DNA of 64,000 nt from JALOAD01 sp023228995 [NCBI: Candidatus Muiribacterium halophilum] (GTDB lineage Bacteria; Muiribacteriota; Muiribacteriia; Muiribacteriales). The notes below the pieces were generated by a model, which saw nothing but the letters and a program-made list of their open reading frames with translations, was not told where the DNA came from and searched no databases. Location of the stretch: the NCBI GenBank assembly GCA_023228995.1, contig JALOAD010000003.1, positions 89,789 through 153,788 of the forward strand. Direction: 5' to 3'. Shown here one piece after another: positions 1 to 8,313 of this stretch (the first letter of the stretch is position 1; each line of letters starts with the position of its first letter). The translations under genes and the position numbers were made by a program.

Positions 1-1359
1 AAAAGCAGAAGATATTTTTAAAGAATCTGTACCTTCTTTAAGATATGTAAACAGCATTCCTTTAATCTTTGTCTTATTTTTTCTAAAAATATCAATTATT
101 ATAGCCCCTATTCCTGTATTACTTGTACCCATACTCTCAAGAATATATTTGTAATTTTTAATATCCATATTTTCAATAATATCTTTAGCAATTATTCTAT
201 CAAAATAATCTGAACTTTTAAGCATATCCATATATATATTAAAAGCATTACCTGGTTTTGTATAAGCTAGAGAATATCTAAAAACCTGCCTAGCTGGAGC
301 TTCTGGTTCAAGACTGTAAATTTCTTTGATAATATTAGTATTTATTTTTTCATTTAATAAAAAAGCTCCAAGTAATATTGCTTTAACATTTTTATCCTCA
401 GTTGTAAAAAGAGTTTTATAAAAATATGCCGAAGCTTTATCACCAAATCTTGACAGAGTTTCAAGAATCATTAATTTAAGTTCCATTGAGCATAATGGGA
501 TTTTATCTATAAGTTTAAGAGTTATTTCTTCAGAAAATTCAATATAAGGTAAAATTGCAGACATTAATCTGTCATTTTCAAGCGAAAGATTAAAACTTTT
601 CTCAAGTACCTCAATACCTCTTGGACCATGTTTTTTTAAAATCTCAGGTAAATATTTTAGATAATTATCACAAACATCGGATTTTGTAAGTTCTGAACCC
701 AAAAATTCAGCTATAGATTCTCCGACAATAAACAAAGCTTTTTCTGCACAATCTGACAAAAGAATATTTTCATCTTTTAAATATCCCAAAAGTTTTACAA
801 CATTTTCTTCTGTCCTTATTGTACCAAGAATTTCAAATATAGCGTAAGTTCTTTCTTTGTGAGAAATATCAATAATATTATAAAGTTGTTCTGCTTTTTT
901 ATTATCAATTCTTTTTAAAGTTTCTTTAATAAAAAACAAAACCTGTCCTTCAATATTAGGAATCATCTTTATAAGAATTGTTGATTTTCCAATACTTTTA
1001 AGACAATACAAAACTTTTTCACATAATATAAAATCATTTCTTGCAAAAAGACTGCTAAGATGATTAATTATTTTTTCATTACCACCTTTACCTAAAGCAA
1101 TAGAAATTAAAAATTTAAGATCTTCTAATTTTTCACTTTGAAAAAGCTTAATTAAAAGAGGATTATACTGTTCACCAGGACTTTTTATAAATATTTCAAT
1201 TATATTTCTCCTTATATCCTGCTCTTCAGAAGAAATATATAATTTTACAAGTTTTTCAGCTTCAGGAACTGAAAGATATTTAATTATTTCATCCTGTGCT
1301 CTAGCAACAATAATTGTATCTTTTTTTTTAATATCATCAATATAAATATCAATACTCAT
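1..1359 (-). CDS. HEAT-like repeat protein, C-terminus cut by window edge
   Basis: An open frame of 453 codons starts at the ATG at 1359 (MSIDIYIDDIKKKDTI) and runs off the left edge without a stop. A GGGGAG ribosome binding site lies just upstream, only three bases separate it from the stop of the cdaR-like gene, and it is probably the last visible gene of the cdaA operon. The translation is a string of amphipathic helix pairs (for example ALGKGGNEKIINHL and ILGTIRTEENVVKLLGYLKD), the look of HEAT/PBS-lyase-type alpha-solenoid proteins, which usually act as protein-binding scaffolds. No catalytic motif or signal peptide is seen. The repeat assignment rests on pattern only, and the function is unknown. 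Confidence 0.7.
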   Translation of the reverse strand, partial: MSIDIYIDDIKKKDTIIVARAQDEIIKYLSVPEAEKLVKLYISSEEQDIRRNIIEIFIKSPGEQYNPLLIKLFQSEKLEDLKFLISIALGKGGNEKIINHLSSLFARNDFILCEKVLYCLKSIGKSTILIKMIPNIEGQVLFFIKETLKRIDNKKAEQLYNIIDISHKERTYAIFEILGTIRTEENVVKLLGYLKDENILLSDCAEKALFIVGESIAEFLGSELTKSDVCDNYLKYLPEILKKHGPRGIEVLEKSFNLSLENDRLMSAILPYIEFSEEITLKLIDKIPLCSMELKLMILETLSRFGDKASAYFYKTLFTTEDKNVKAILLGAFLLNEKINTNIIKEIYSLEPEAPARQVFRYSLAYTKPGNAFNIYMDMLKSSDYFDRIIAKDIIENMDIKNYKYILESMGTSNTGIGAIIIDIFRKNKTKIKGMLFTYLKEGTDSLKISSAF

Positions 1360-1362
1360 TTT

Positions 1363-2295
1363 TCACTCCCCTTTCTTTTTCAATACTACCGTAACTTCAA
1401 CATCTTTTCTTTTTACAAAAGAAAAATCATTACCTTCAATTAATCTATAATTTTTTGTAATACTATTTTTTCTTTCATCTAAAATAATTGGTTCAGTTTT
1501 AATATATTCAATTTCTGAAAGAACTTCTGGATGAGCTTTCACATCAACTGTGTCTGGATTGATAAAAACAGAAAAAATTTCATAGTCCTCTGGTACAGTT
1601 CCAATATCAGCTTTTATTAATTTAGCTTCTATAGGAAACTTATTCGCACTAATATTTACCAAAACATCAGGCGGGTTTATTTTAAGATTTTTTATTTTAT
1701 CATAATTTCTATCCAAAACATCTATTTTAGCTCTAATTGAATGTTCACCTTCAGAATAATTCACCAGATTTAACTTAACTTTAACAGTAAATATCCGGTC
1801 AATATCAGATTTATCTCCAAGAATTTCAACTTCATTAGGAACATCAGTAATATAATCATAATAAAAATCATTTTTTTTCATTATCTGATAATCAACAAGC
1901 ATTTTTGTATAAAAAATATTTTTTAGAATAACAGGTATTTTGTCAGGTTCAATTCTAATCAATTCAATTTCATCAGGTTTAAAAAGAATAACAGGAAGAT
2001 CAAATTGACCAATTTCTTCTTTACCTTTTAAATCAACAATTGCAAAAATATTTTCAATACCTCGTATAATTTCTTTTCTTTTACCTTTAACAGTAACTTT
2101 AACCTCATTTTTAAGAAGTTCATGAACTACTCTTTCATTAGCACCTTTAACTGAAATTTTAAGATTTTTTTCTCTGATAACTTCAGGATCATCTGTTGAT
2201 ATTACATAAAGCCATAGCATTACAGAAACAAGCAATGCAATAGTTTTAAGACCAATATTTCTTGTCAATATATCTCTTGTAACATCTAAAGCCAT
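1363..2295 (-). CDS. cdaR: YbbR-domain protein, CdaR-like regulator of the diadenylate cyclase
   Basis: This 310-residue protein has one N-terminal membrane anchor (about residues 15-31, IGLKTIALLVSVMLWLYV) followed by an extracytoplasmic region of beta-rich YbbR-type repeats, seen in recurrent patterns such as VPVIL and PDEIELIRIEPDKIPV. In Firmicutes CdaR binds the membrane cyclase CdaA and tunes c-di-AMP synthesis from outside the membrane. The gene follows the cdaA-like gene with a one-base TAATG overlap, which is the conserved cdaA-cdaR order and implies translational coupling. The HEAT-like gene starts three bases after its stop. Identification is firm from gene order plus architecture; the number of YbbR repeats (probably three) is an estimate. 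Confidence 0.85.
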   Translation of the reverse strand: MALDVTRDILTRNIGLKTIALLVSVMLWLYVISTDDPEVIREKNLKISVKGANERVVHELLKNEVKVTVKGKRKEIIRGIENIFAIVDLKGKEEIGQFDLPVILFKPDEIELIRIEPDKIPVILKNIFYTKMLVDYQIMKKNDFYYDYITDVPNEVEILGDKSDIDRIFTVKVKLNLVNYSEGEHSIRAKIDVLDRNYDKIKNLKINPPDVLVNISANKFPIEAKLIKADIGTVPEDYEIFSVFINPDTVDVKAHPEVLSEIEYIKTEPIILDERKNSITKNYRLIEGNDFSFVKRKDVEVTVVLKKKGE

Positions 2296-3056
2296 TATTT
2301 TTCTCCAAGGAGTTCTTCTCTAAGTATTTTTTTAAGTAAAATTTCATTTACTTCACGAAGCACACCATCCTTAACTATAGATATAACTTTTCTTTCTTCT
2401 GATATAACAATTACAAAAGCATCACTAATTTCTGAAAGCCCAATCGCAGCTCTATGCCTTGTACCAAATTTTTTATCAAGAATATTAGTATCAGTTAAAG
2501 GTAAAAAACAACTTGCAGCTTCTATTATATTACCATTTAAAATCATTGCCCCATCATGCAAAGCAGAAGATTTTTGAAACAAAGTAACGACTAATTCTTT
2601 AGAAAAAATACTTTGAAGCTTTATGCCAGAATCAATAAATTCTTTAAGGCCAGTTTCTCTTTGAATAACAATAAGACCACCAAGTCCTTGTTTTGCAAGC
2701 AATCGTGACGCATGACTAATATCTTCCACAAGTTTTCCAAGTTCTTCAATATTAAGAATCCTTCTACCAAAAGCAGTTTTTCTACCAATATTTTCGAATA
2801 ATTTTCTAAGTTCAGGCTGAAAAATAACAACAATACCATAAATACCAATTGGAAGAATATTTTTAACAATCCATTTAAGAGTATTTAATTCAAGAATCGT
2901 AGCAAGTACTGAGGGAATAACTATTACTATCATACCCAAAAATATATTAAATGCTCTTGTATCTTTAAGAAAATAAATAAGATAATAAACAAATAAAAAA
3001 ACAATAAATATATCTAAAAAATCATTCCACTGAAGATCAGCAAGCAAATTTATCAT
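2295..3056 (-). CDS. cdaA: Membrane diadenylate cyclase (CdaA/DacA type)
   Basis: The protein (253 residues) joins two ATP molecules into cyclic di-AMP. Three membrane segments occupy roughly residues 12-80, followed by the cytoplasmic DAC domain (about 100-245) with both hallmark motifs: DGA at 168-170 and GTRHRAA at 198-204, which bind the ATP phosphates and metal. The length matches CdaA (about 270 residues), not DisA. The ATG at 3056 is preceded by AGGT seven bases away. It overlaps the downstream cdaR-like gene by one base. The nearby TPR gene ends 63 bases upstream, so they may share a transcript. c-di-AMP usually controls potassium and osmolyte transport and wall homeostasis; no target is visible here. 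Confidence 0.95.
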   Translation of the reverse strand: MINLLADLQWNDFLDIFIVFLFVYYLIYFLKDTRAFNIFLGMIVIVIPSVLATILELNTLKWIVKNILPIGIYGIVVIFQPELRKLFENIGRKTAFGRRILNIEELGKLVEDISHASRLLAKQGLGGLIVIQRETGLKEFIDSGIKLQSIFSKELVVTLFQKSSALHDGAMILNGNIIEAASCFLPLTDTNILDKKFGTRHRAAIGLSEISDAFVIVISEERKVISIVKDGVLREVNEILLKKILREELLGEK

Positions 3057-3119
3057 TAATTTTACCTAATCCGTTATACAATATCTACTTTTTTAACTAA
3101 TTTCTCTTTTTTAATAAAA

Positions 3120-4667
3120 TTATTCAATCCATTCAAAATCTTTCATAAATCTTATTTTATCATTGTATTCAATTAAATTAAACAAAACAACAAAATTTTT
3201 AGTTATAATTTTATTTTCAGGCTCTATATTCATAGCAAGTTTAAAATTATCCAATGATTTTTTATAATCACCAACTTTTGCATAAACAATTCCTTTATGG
3301 ACAAGAATTTCAATATCGTTTTCTTTAACATTATCAAACACTTTTGCTGAATCAGTATATCTTTTTTTCTTATAAAGAATCCAACCCAAAGTATCAAAAT
3401 AAATATCCTTTTTTTTATCGTCTTTTTCTATAGCAAGAGAAACCAGCTCTTCAGCTCTATCAAGCTTAATATTTTCCATAGAATATAAATAAGCTAAATT
3501 ATTGAGAATATCAGTATTATTATCTCTAATATTCAAGTATTCTTCCAGATATTTAATACCAAGTTTAGGTTGTTTAACAAAAATATAAAAATCAGAAATA
3601 TGCTCAAGTATATTTAAGTTTTTAGGATCAAGAGAATATGCTTTTTCATAGTATTTACGAGCTTTTTCAAATTCACCATTTAAAAAATAGCAATAAGCAA
3701 GAGTATCAATAATCTCAGCCTCAGAATTTCTAATACTATAAGCCTTCAGTGCAAATTCAAGACCTTCTTCAGGTTTAGCAAGTTTTTTAACATAAAGATA
3801 AGCAAGATTATTATAAGCATAAGCGTCTTGTGGGTTAATATCAATAGTATATTTATATATAAGTTCAGAAAGCCAGATTGGTACTTCTGAATTATTCACA
3901 CTATAAACATCATGAAACATTATAAGATTTTTTAAAACAATTGTTTTTAAAGCTTTATTATCAGGAGCAGCATCAATAGCTTTCTGATACTCAATAACCG
4001 CAATTCTATGAGCAGAAGGATTTTTAAGACCAGTATTTTTAAAAAAATTACCAACAGCATAATGAAGTTTTGAATTATTCCCAGAATTATAAATTGCAAA
4101 TTCAATTTTTTCATAAAAAGGAAATTGATATTCAGCAAAATTCTTATCTTTTGACAATAAAAAATAAATAATTGAATTATAAACGCTATACCATGGATTA
4201 TTAGGATTTAAACTAATAAGTGCTTCAGATTCTCTCAATAAATTCAAACCTTTTACTTTATTATTTTTTTCATTAAGTTCATAATCACAAACATTCAAAA
4301 TAAACATAAGAAAATTCAAATTAGATATTTTTTCACCAGTAAGATAAAAATGAGAAATATCATTTTTCATATCAATAAAATATTTATTCCTGTTTTTCTG
4401 ATGAGCAAGCCAAGTAATAATAACTTCAGATTGAACAGCATCACTTTTGTTATTTTTAACAATTTTCATAACATCTTCATAAGACAAAGAAGAAATACTA
4501 AAATCATATTCATAAAGATTAACACCAAAAGAAAATAAATTCCTCAAATCAACAATATCAGCAAAAACAGAAAAATTAAAAATAAACAAAAATAATACAA
4601 ATAAACCCAAAAACTTAATTTTCATTTTTAATAGATTTTTAATTAAACAAAAATTTTTAACAATCAT
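3120..4667 (-). CDS. Exported TPR-repeat protein
   Basis: This is a 515-residue protein. A basic start is followed by a hydrophobic stretch (about residues 17-36, ending SVFADIV), a typical cleavable signal peptide, so the rest probably lies in the periplasm. From about residue 200 to the end there are TPR units, with repeated patterns such as AYNNLAYLYVKK, TLAYCYFLNGEFEKARKYYE and VHKGIVYAKVGDYKKSLDNF. TPR arrays bind other proteins; no enzyme motif is present. I keep the longer start because a GAGG box lies seven bases before it, whereas the internal ATG at 4625, nearer the signal peptide, has none. It sits between rmlB and cdaA, all on the minus strand. Confidence 0.8.
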   Translation of the reverse strand: MIVKNFCLIKNLLKMKIKFLGLFVLFLFIFNFSVFADIVDLRNLFSFGVNLYEYDFSISSLSYEDVMKIVKNNKSDAVQSEVIITWLAHQKNRNKYFIDMKNDISHFYLTGEKISNLNFLMFILNVCDYELNEKNNKVKGLNLLRESEALISLNPNNPWYSVYNSIIYFLLSKDKNFAEYQFPFYEKIEFAIYNSGNNSKLHYAVGNFFKNTGLKNPSAHRIAVIEYQKAIDAAPDNKALKTIVLKNLIMFHDVYSVNNSEVPIWLSELIYKYTIDINPQDAYAYNNLAYLYVKKLAKPEEGLEFALKAYSIRNSEAEIIDTLAYCYFLNGEFEKARKYYEKAYSLDPKNLNILEHISDFYIFVKQPKLGIKYLEEYLNIRDNNTDILNNLAYLYSMENIKLDRAEELVSLAIEKDDKKKDIYFDTLGWILYKKKRYTDSAKVFDNVKENDIEILVHKGIVYAKVGDYKKSLDNFKLAMNIEPENKIITKNFVVLFNLIEYNDKIRFMKDFEWIE

Positions 4668-4710
4668 TAAAAAACCTCACATAAAATTCAAAACAACTTT
4701 AAAGAATTAT

Positions 4711-5757
4711 TTATAATCTTTCATTGTATTGATCTTCAAAATATTTAAGATAATCACCAGTTTTAATATTTTCAACCCATTTTCTATTATTAATATACCA
4801 TAAAACAGTTTCTCTAATACCAGTTTTAAAATTATATTCAGGAGACCAATCAAGCTCATTTTTTATTTTAGAAGCATCAATAGCATATCTTTTATCATGA
4901 CCAGGTCTATCCTTTACAAATTTAATGAGATTTTGAGAATTATTACTTTTTGTAAATTCATCAACCAAATCACAAAGAGTACGAACAATATCAATATTTG
5001 TAATTTCATTATTTCCACCAACATTATAAGTTTCACCATCAGAAGCATTAACAAGGACAGTTTCAATAGCTTTACAATGATCTTTTACAAAAAGCCAATC
5101 TCTAACATTATCACCCTTTCCATAAACAGGAATTTCTTTTTTATCAATAATTCTATCAATAACAAGAGGAATAAGCTTTTCAGGAAACTGATATGGACCA
5201 TAATTATTTGAACAATTTGTAATATTAATAGGCAAACCAAAAGTTCTATTATAAGAACGCACAATATGATCAGAAGAAGCTTTGGATGCTGAATAAGGAC
5301 TAGAAGGATCATAACTAGTATTTTCAGTAAACAAACCTGTTTCACCCAAACTACCATAAACTTCATCAGTAGAAACATGAAGAAATTTTTTATCAGAAAC
5401 ATCTTTCCAGAATTTTCTACAAACTTCAAGAAGACAAAAAGTACCAAAAACATTAGTTCTAATAAATTCTTCAGGACCAAGAATAGATCTATCAACATGA
5501 GATTCAGCAGCAAAATGAACCACAGTATTAACATTATGATTTTCAAAAATATCAAGAATTACTTTTTCATTACAAATATCACCACGAACAAAAAAATAAT
5601 TATCATTATCTTCAATTTCAATAAGATTTGCAGGATTACCCGCATAAGTTAATTTATCCAAATTAACTATTTTTATATCTTTATGTTTTTCCAACATATA
5701 TAAAATAAAATTACTACCAATAAACCCGCAACCACCAGTAACAAGAATATTTTTCAT
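4711..5757 (-). CDS. rmlB: dTDP-glucose 4,6-dehydratase
   Basis: The enzyme converts dTDP-glucose to dTDP-4-keto-6-deoxyglucose, the step that opens the dTDP-rhamnose pathway. The 348-residue length matches RmlB. The NAD-binding GGCGFIG is at residues 8-14, the catalytic TDE triad (130-132) that separates RmlB from other extended short-chain dehydrogenases is present, and the YxxxK pair is Y155/K159 in YSASK. It belongs with rmlD at 12079-12924. No rmlA or rmlC is in the window, so the pathway is completed elsewhere or the product is a different 6-deoxysugar. The ATG at 5757 has only a weak upstream GG-rich box. Confidence 0.95.
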   Translation of the reverse strand: MKNILVTGGCGFIGSNFILYMLEKHKDIKIVNLDKLTYAGNPANLIEIEDNDNYFFVRGDICNEKVILDIFENHNVNTVVHFAAESHVDRSILGPEEFIRTNVFGTFCLLEVCRKFWKDVSDKKFLHVSTDEVYGSLGETGLFTENTSYDPSSPYSASKASSDHIVRSYNRTFGLPINITNCSNNYGPYQFPEKLIPLVIDRIIDKKEIPVYGKGDNVRDWLFVKDHCKAIETVLVNASDGETYNVGGNNEITNIDIVRTLCDLVDEFTKSNNSQNLIKFVKDRPGHDKRYAIDASKIKNELDWSPEYNFKTGIRETVLWYINNRKWVENIKTGDYLKYFEDQYNERL

Positions 5758-5924
5758 ATATTACCATCCCATATCATTTATTATCATAAATATACTATAT
5801 AACATTTAACATGTTTTTTAAAGATTTATAGTTGTTATTTGTAATGTCAATTGAATTCTCAACTTAAATAAACAAAAATCAATATAATGTAAAAAATGTA
5901 ATACCTGTGTGTATTTGTATTTTG

Positions 5925-6184
5925 TCATATCTGTTTGTTTTGGTGTTTTGTCATATCTGTTTGTTTTGGTGTTTTGTCATATCTGTTTGTTTTGATGTTT
6001 TGTCATATCTGTTTGTTTTGGTGTTTTGTCATATCTGTTTGTTTTGGTGTTTTGTCATATCTGTTTGTTTTGGTGTTTTGTCATATCTGTTTGTTTTGGT
6101 GTTTTGTCATATCTGTTTGTTTTGGTGTTTTCTCATATCTGTTTGTTTTGGTGTTTTCTCATATCTGTTTGTTTTGGTGTTTTC
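5925..6184. repeat. 26-bp tandem repeat, ten copies
   Basis: Ten head-to-tail copies of a 26-bp unit, core TCATATCTGTTTGTTTTG, start at 5925, 5951, 5977, 6003, 6029, 6055, 6081, 6107, 6133 and 6159. The copies are nearly identical: one G-to-A change in copy 3 and a TGTCAT-to-TCTCAT change at the last copies. An eleventh, decayed copy begins at 6185 and runs into the ATCCCGG hairpin, whose own TCAT start and TCTGTTTTTG end resemble the unit. Because 26 is not a multiple of three, each frame reads through all three phases. Confidence 0.95.
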
Positions 6185-6209
6185 TCATCCTGATACTATT
6201 TTGAAGATT

Positions 6210-6246
6210 GTCATCCCGGCATGACTCTGAGCCGGGATCTGTTTTT
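6210..6246 (+). repeat. ATCCCGG hairpin repeat, terminator-like on the plus strand
   Basis: A perfect 8-bp stem (ATCCCGGC at 6213-6220 and GCCGGGAT at 6231-6238) encloses a 10-base loop and is followed by CTGTTTTTG and a longer T tract. In this orientation it looks like a Rho-independent terminator. It is one of at least ten copies in the window. Here the T-tract side points against the flanking minus-strand genes, so it cannot end their transcripts in the simple way. Confidence 0.8.
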
Positions 6247-6389
6247 GTTTTTTTTATATTATCAATTTTCTTTTTAATAAAAAGCTTCAAAAACATTTTT
6301 TTTGCAGACAACTTGCTCGAAATAATAGTAAAATAAAACTTAACAAAAACAATGAATTTCTTAGAAAATTAAATACCTTTTGTGATTTT

Positions 6390-6540
6390 TAAAAAGTAAC
6401 AGAATAAAATAATTTGATATGTCATAAATTTATTTATGTAAATATCATAGAATTTTATCCCATATTTATGAAAGTTATTCTCATAAATTTTAATTTTCAA
6501 GGTTTATCCGTGAAAATCCGTGTAATCTGTGATAAAAATG
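6390..6540 (+). repeat. Copy 1 of the ~160-bp TCCGTG element
   Basis: This stretch shares its order of parts with 7955-8105 and 23790-23945: a run like AAAAAGTAACAGAATAAAAT, a short palindrome around CATAAATTTATTTATG, a spacer with AATTTTAATTTT, and an end made of two or three TCCGTG words (TTATCCGTG, AATCCGTG, TAATCTGTG). The copies differ by substitutions and small length changes, so they are old or fast-evolving. No protein is encoded. Confidence 0.7.
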
Positions 6541-6568
6541 CTTATGATTTGTTTTTTTCCCTTTCCCA

Positions 6569-6616
6569 TTTCACTATTTCACTATTTCACTATTTCACCA
6601 TTTCACCCTTTCACCC
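6569..6616. repeat. 8-bp-period TTTCACYM array overlapping the wecB stop
   Basis: Six consecutive 8-mers (three TTTCACTA, then TTTCACCA, TTTCACCC, TTTCACCC) form an exact 8-bp period, with a decayed unit CTTTCCCA before them. On the minus strand the unit reads GGTGAAAT. The stop codon and last codons of wecB (VKG-stop) lie inside this array. Confidence 0.85.
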
Positions 6617-7754
6617 GCTTCTTACTTTCCCAGCTCTTAACAACTTCAACAATTTTATCGCAAGAATTCCCAACACCATAAGGATTTATCGCAGTAGACA
6701 TTTTTTCATATAAATCAGCATTTTCAAAAACTTCACAAAAATTAGTTTCAATTGCCAAACTATCAGAACCAACCAAAATCACAGTACCAGCCTCAACAGC
6801 CTCAGGTCTTTCAGTAGTATCTCTTGTGACAAGTACCGGTTTACCTAAAGCAGGAGCTTCTTCCTGAATACCACCCGAATCAGTAATAATAATATGAGAT
6901 TTATTCATAACATAAGTAAAAAACAAATAATCCAAAGGCTCAATCAAAAAAAAGTTATCAATATCACAAAGCATATCCAAAGCCATATCCCGAACATTAG
7001 GATTCAAATGAACAGGATAAATAAAATTCAAATCATTTTTATATTTCAAACATAATTTTTTAAACGATAAAAATATATTTTTAAAATTATAACCAAAATT
7101 TTCTCTTCTATGACCAGTTACAAGAATTAATTTTTTACTAAAAACATCAGAACAAGTCAGTTTTTTAATTTTTTCATCAAAATCTTTTTCAAGTTTTTTT
7201 TGCTTAATAATATTCAAAGACTCAAAAAGCGCATCAATAACCGTATTACCAGTTACAAAAATCGTTTCAGGTTCAATATTTTCTTTTATAAGATTATTTC
7301 TAGACTCATTAGTAGGAGATAAATGTAAATCAGCCAAAACCCCAGTAATTTGCCTATTCTTTTCTTCAGGAAACGGCGAATATTTATTATAAGTCCTTAG
7401 ACCAGCCTCAACATGAGCAATTTTTATTTTTAGATAAAAACAAGCTAATGAAGTTGCCATAGTAGTTGTAGTATCACCATGAACAAAAACAATATCAGGC
7501 ATTTCTTTTTCAAGAATACTCTTCATACCATTTAAAACATTAGAAGTAATATCAAAAATAGTCTGATTTTTCTTCATAATATCAAGATCATAATCAGGAA
7601 TTATATCAAATATATCAAGAACCTGATCAAGCATTTCTCTATGTTGAGCAGTTACAACAACAATATTATTAATATTATTTTTTTTTAATTTATTAACAAG
7701 AGGAGCCATTTTAATAGCTTCCGGTCTTGTCCCAAAAACAGTCATAGTTTTCAT
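6603..7754 (-). CDS. wecB: UDP-N-acetylglucosamine 2-epimerase
   Basis: The enzyme (383 residues) interconverts UDP-GlcNAc and UDP-ManNAc for surface polysaccharide synthesis. The N-terminal GTRPEAIKMAPL, the central VTGHRRENFG and the C-terminal TDSGGIQEEAPALGKPV are the family's signature blocks. I place the start at the ATG at 7754, not at a possible codon 21 bases upstream, because AGGAGT lies six bases before it and MKTMTVFGTRPE is the usual N-terminus. The last residues (RVKG) and stop fall in an 8-bp-period repeat, so the natural tail may have been replaced. It sits in the rml/gal sugar-nucleotide block on the minus strand. Confidence 0.95.
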   Translation of the reverse strand: MKTMTVFGTRPEAIKMAPLVNKLKKNNINNIVVVTAQHREMLDQVLDIFDIIPDYDLDIMKKNQTIFDITSNVLNGMKSILEKEMPDIVFVHGDTTTTMATSLACFYLKIKIAHVEAGLRTYNKYSPFPEEKNRQITGVLADLHLSPTNESRNNLIKENIEPETIFVTGNTVIDALFESLNIIKQKKLEKDFDEKIKKLTCSDVFSKKLILVTGHRRENFGYNFKNIFLSFKKLCLKYKNDLNFIYPVHLNPNVRDMALDMLCDIDNFFLIEPLDYLFFTYVMNKSHIIITDSGGIQEEAPALGKPVLVTRDTTERPEAVEAGTVILVGSDSLAIETNFCEVFENADLYEKMSTAINPYGVGNSCDKIVEVVKSWESKKRVKG

Positions 7755-7868
7755 AATAAACTCCTGTAAAATCAATTAGCACAACTTAGCCATATTTATA
7801 ACACGTTGCAAATAGTATAACTTCATCATAATGTGACTCTGTCAAAAATTAACGATGCCAAACAAAAT

Positions 7869-7905
7869 GTTCACTGAACATCAAACAAAATGTTCACTGA
7901 ACATT
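7869..7905. repeat. Pair of TGTTC-N3-GAACA palindromes
   Basis: Two copies of AAAATGTTCACTGAACAT follow each other directly, about 115 bases before the wecB start. Each has a 6-bp stem around three bases. A third, variant copy (ATGTTCTGTGAACAT, about 23499-23513) also follows the words ATGCCAAA. The symmetry would fit an operator, but all copies lie in repeat-rich DNA, so a repeat module is at least as likely. Confidence 0.55.
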
Positions 7906-7954
7906 TTGATAACCTAATTAGAATTGCTTTTAAAAAATTAAAAACTTTTATCTT

Positions 7955-8105
7955 TTAAAAAGTTACAGAATAAAATAATTGATATGTCATAAATTCATTT
8001 ACGTAAATTTCAATTATTTTATTCAATGTTAATGGTGTTTTTTACTATTAATTTTAATTTTCCAGCCTTATCCGTGTAAATCCGTGTAATCCGTGGTAAA
8101 AAAAG
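7955..8105 (+). repeat. Copy 2 of the ~160-bp TCCGTG element
   Basis: This copy begins AAAAAGTTACAGAATAAAAT, has the palindrome ATAAATTCATTTACGTAAAT, the spacer with TTTTACTATTAATTTTAA, and ends with three words TTATCCGTG, AATCCGTG and TAATCCGTGG. It is the best-preserved of the three copies at the TCCGTG end. Confidence 0.75.
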
Positions 8106-8186
8106 CTTTAGCTCAGTTTCTTAATTGTTCCTATAATTCCAAATTCGACATTGCTTTTCATACGCTTAATCTGTCAAACTTCGCTT

Positions 8187-8284
8187 GTCACGGCTTTATA
8201 CTCTTTCACTACTTCACCACTTCACTATTTCACTACTTCGCCATTTCACCTGTCACAGCTTTATACTCTTTCACCACTTCACCG
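8187..8284. repeat. 8-bp-period TTTCAC array with a 64-bp duplication
   Basis: Units such as TTTCACTA, CTTCACCA, CTTCACTA and TTTCACTA run from about 8204 to 8250. The phrase TGTCACNGCTTTATACTCTT that precedes them at 8187 occurs again at 8251, exactly 64 bases (eight units) later, followed by more units. Growth of the array in multiples of eight bases by slippage or unequal exchange would give this picture. Confidence 0.7.
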
Positions 8285-8313
8285 TATTTCTAATTCTTAA
8301 TTGCTTGTTTTTT

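Larger units (their letters stand above)
5758..6602. other. Intergenic repeat mosaic between rmlB and wecB
   Basis: No credible gene is seen in these 845 bases. From left to right they hold a copy of a roughly 40-bp AT-rich module also found in the radical SAM region (about 5849-5891), a ten-copy 26-bp tandem array, one ATCCCGG hairpin, a copy of the roughly 160-bp TCCGTG element (about 6390-6540), and an 8-bp-period array that runs into the end of wecB. Open frames of 89 to 105 codons in the tandem array are a by-product of its sequence and not convincing genes. Confidence 0.75.

Noticed and set aside
4897-5652. Several frames of 90 to 156 codons overlapping rmlB on either strand
   Set aside because: They are in other frames of a gene with complete catalytic motifs, and their Ile/Asn/Lys or Leu-rich content matches out-of-frame reading of AT-rich DNA.
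5925-6184. The 26-bp array as a CRISPR array
   Set aside because: The units are directly adjacent with no unique spacers, and no cas gene is in the window.
5907-6224. Two overlapping plus-strand frames of 89 and 105 codons rich in Cys, Phe and Val
   Set aside because: They lie within the 26-bp tandem array, repeat with a 26-residue period, have no ribosome binding site, and exist only because the unit has no stop in any phase.
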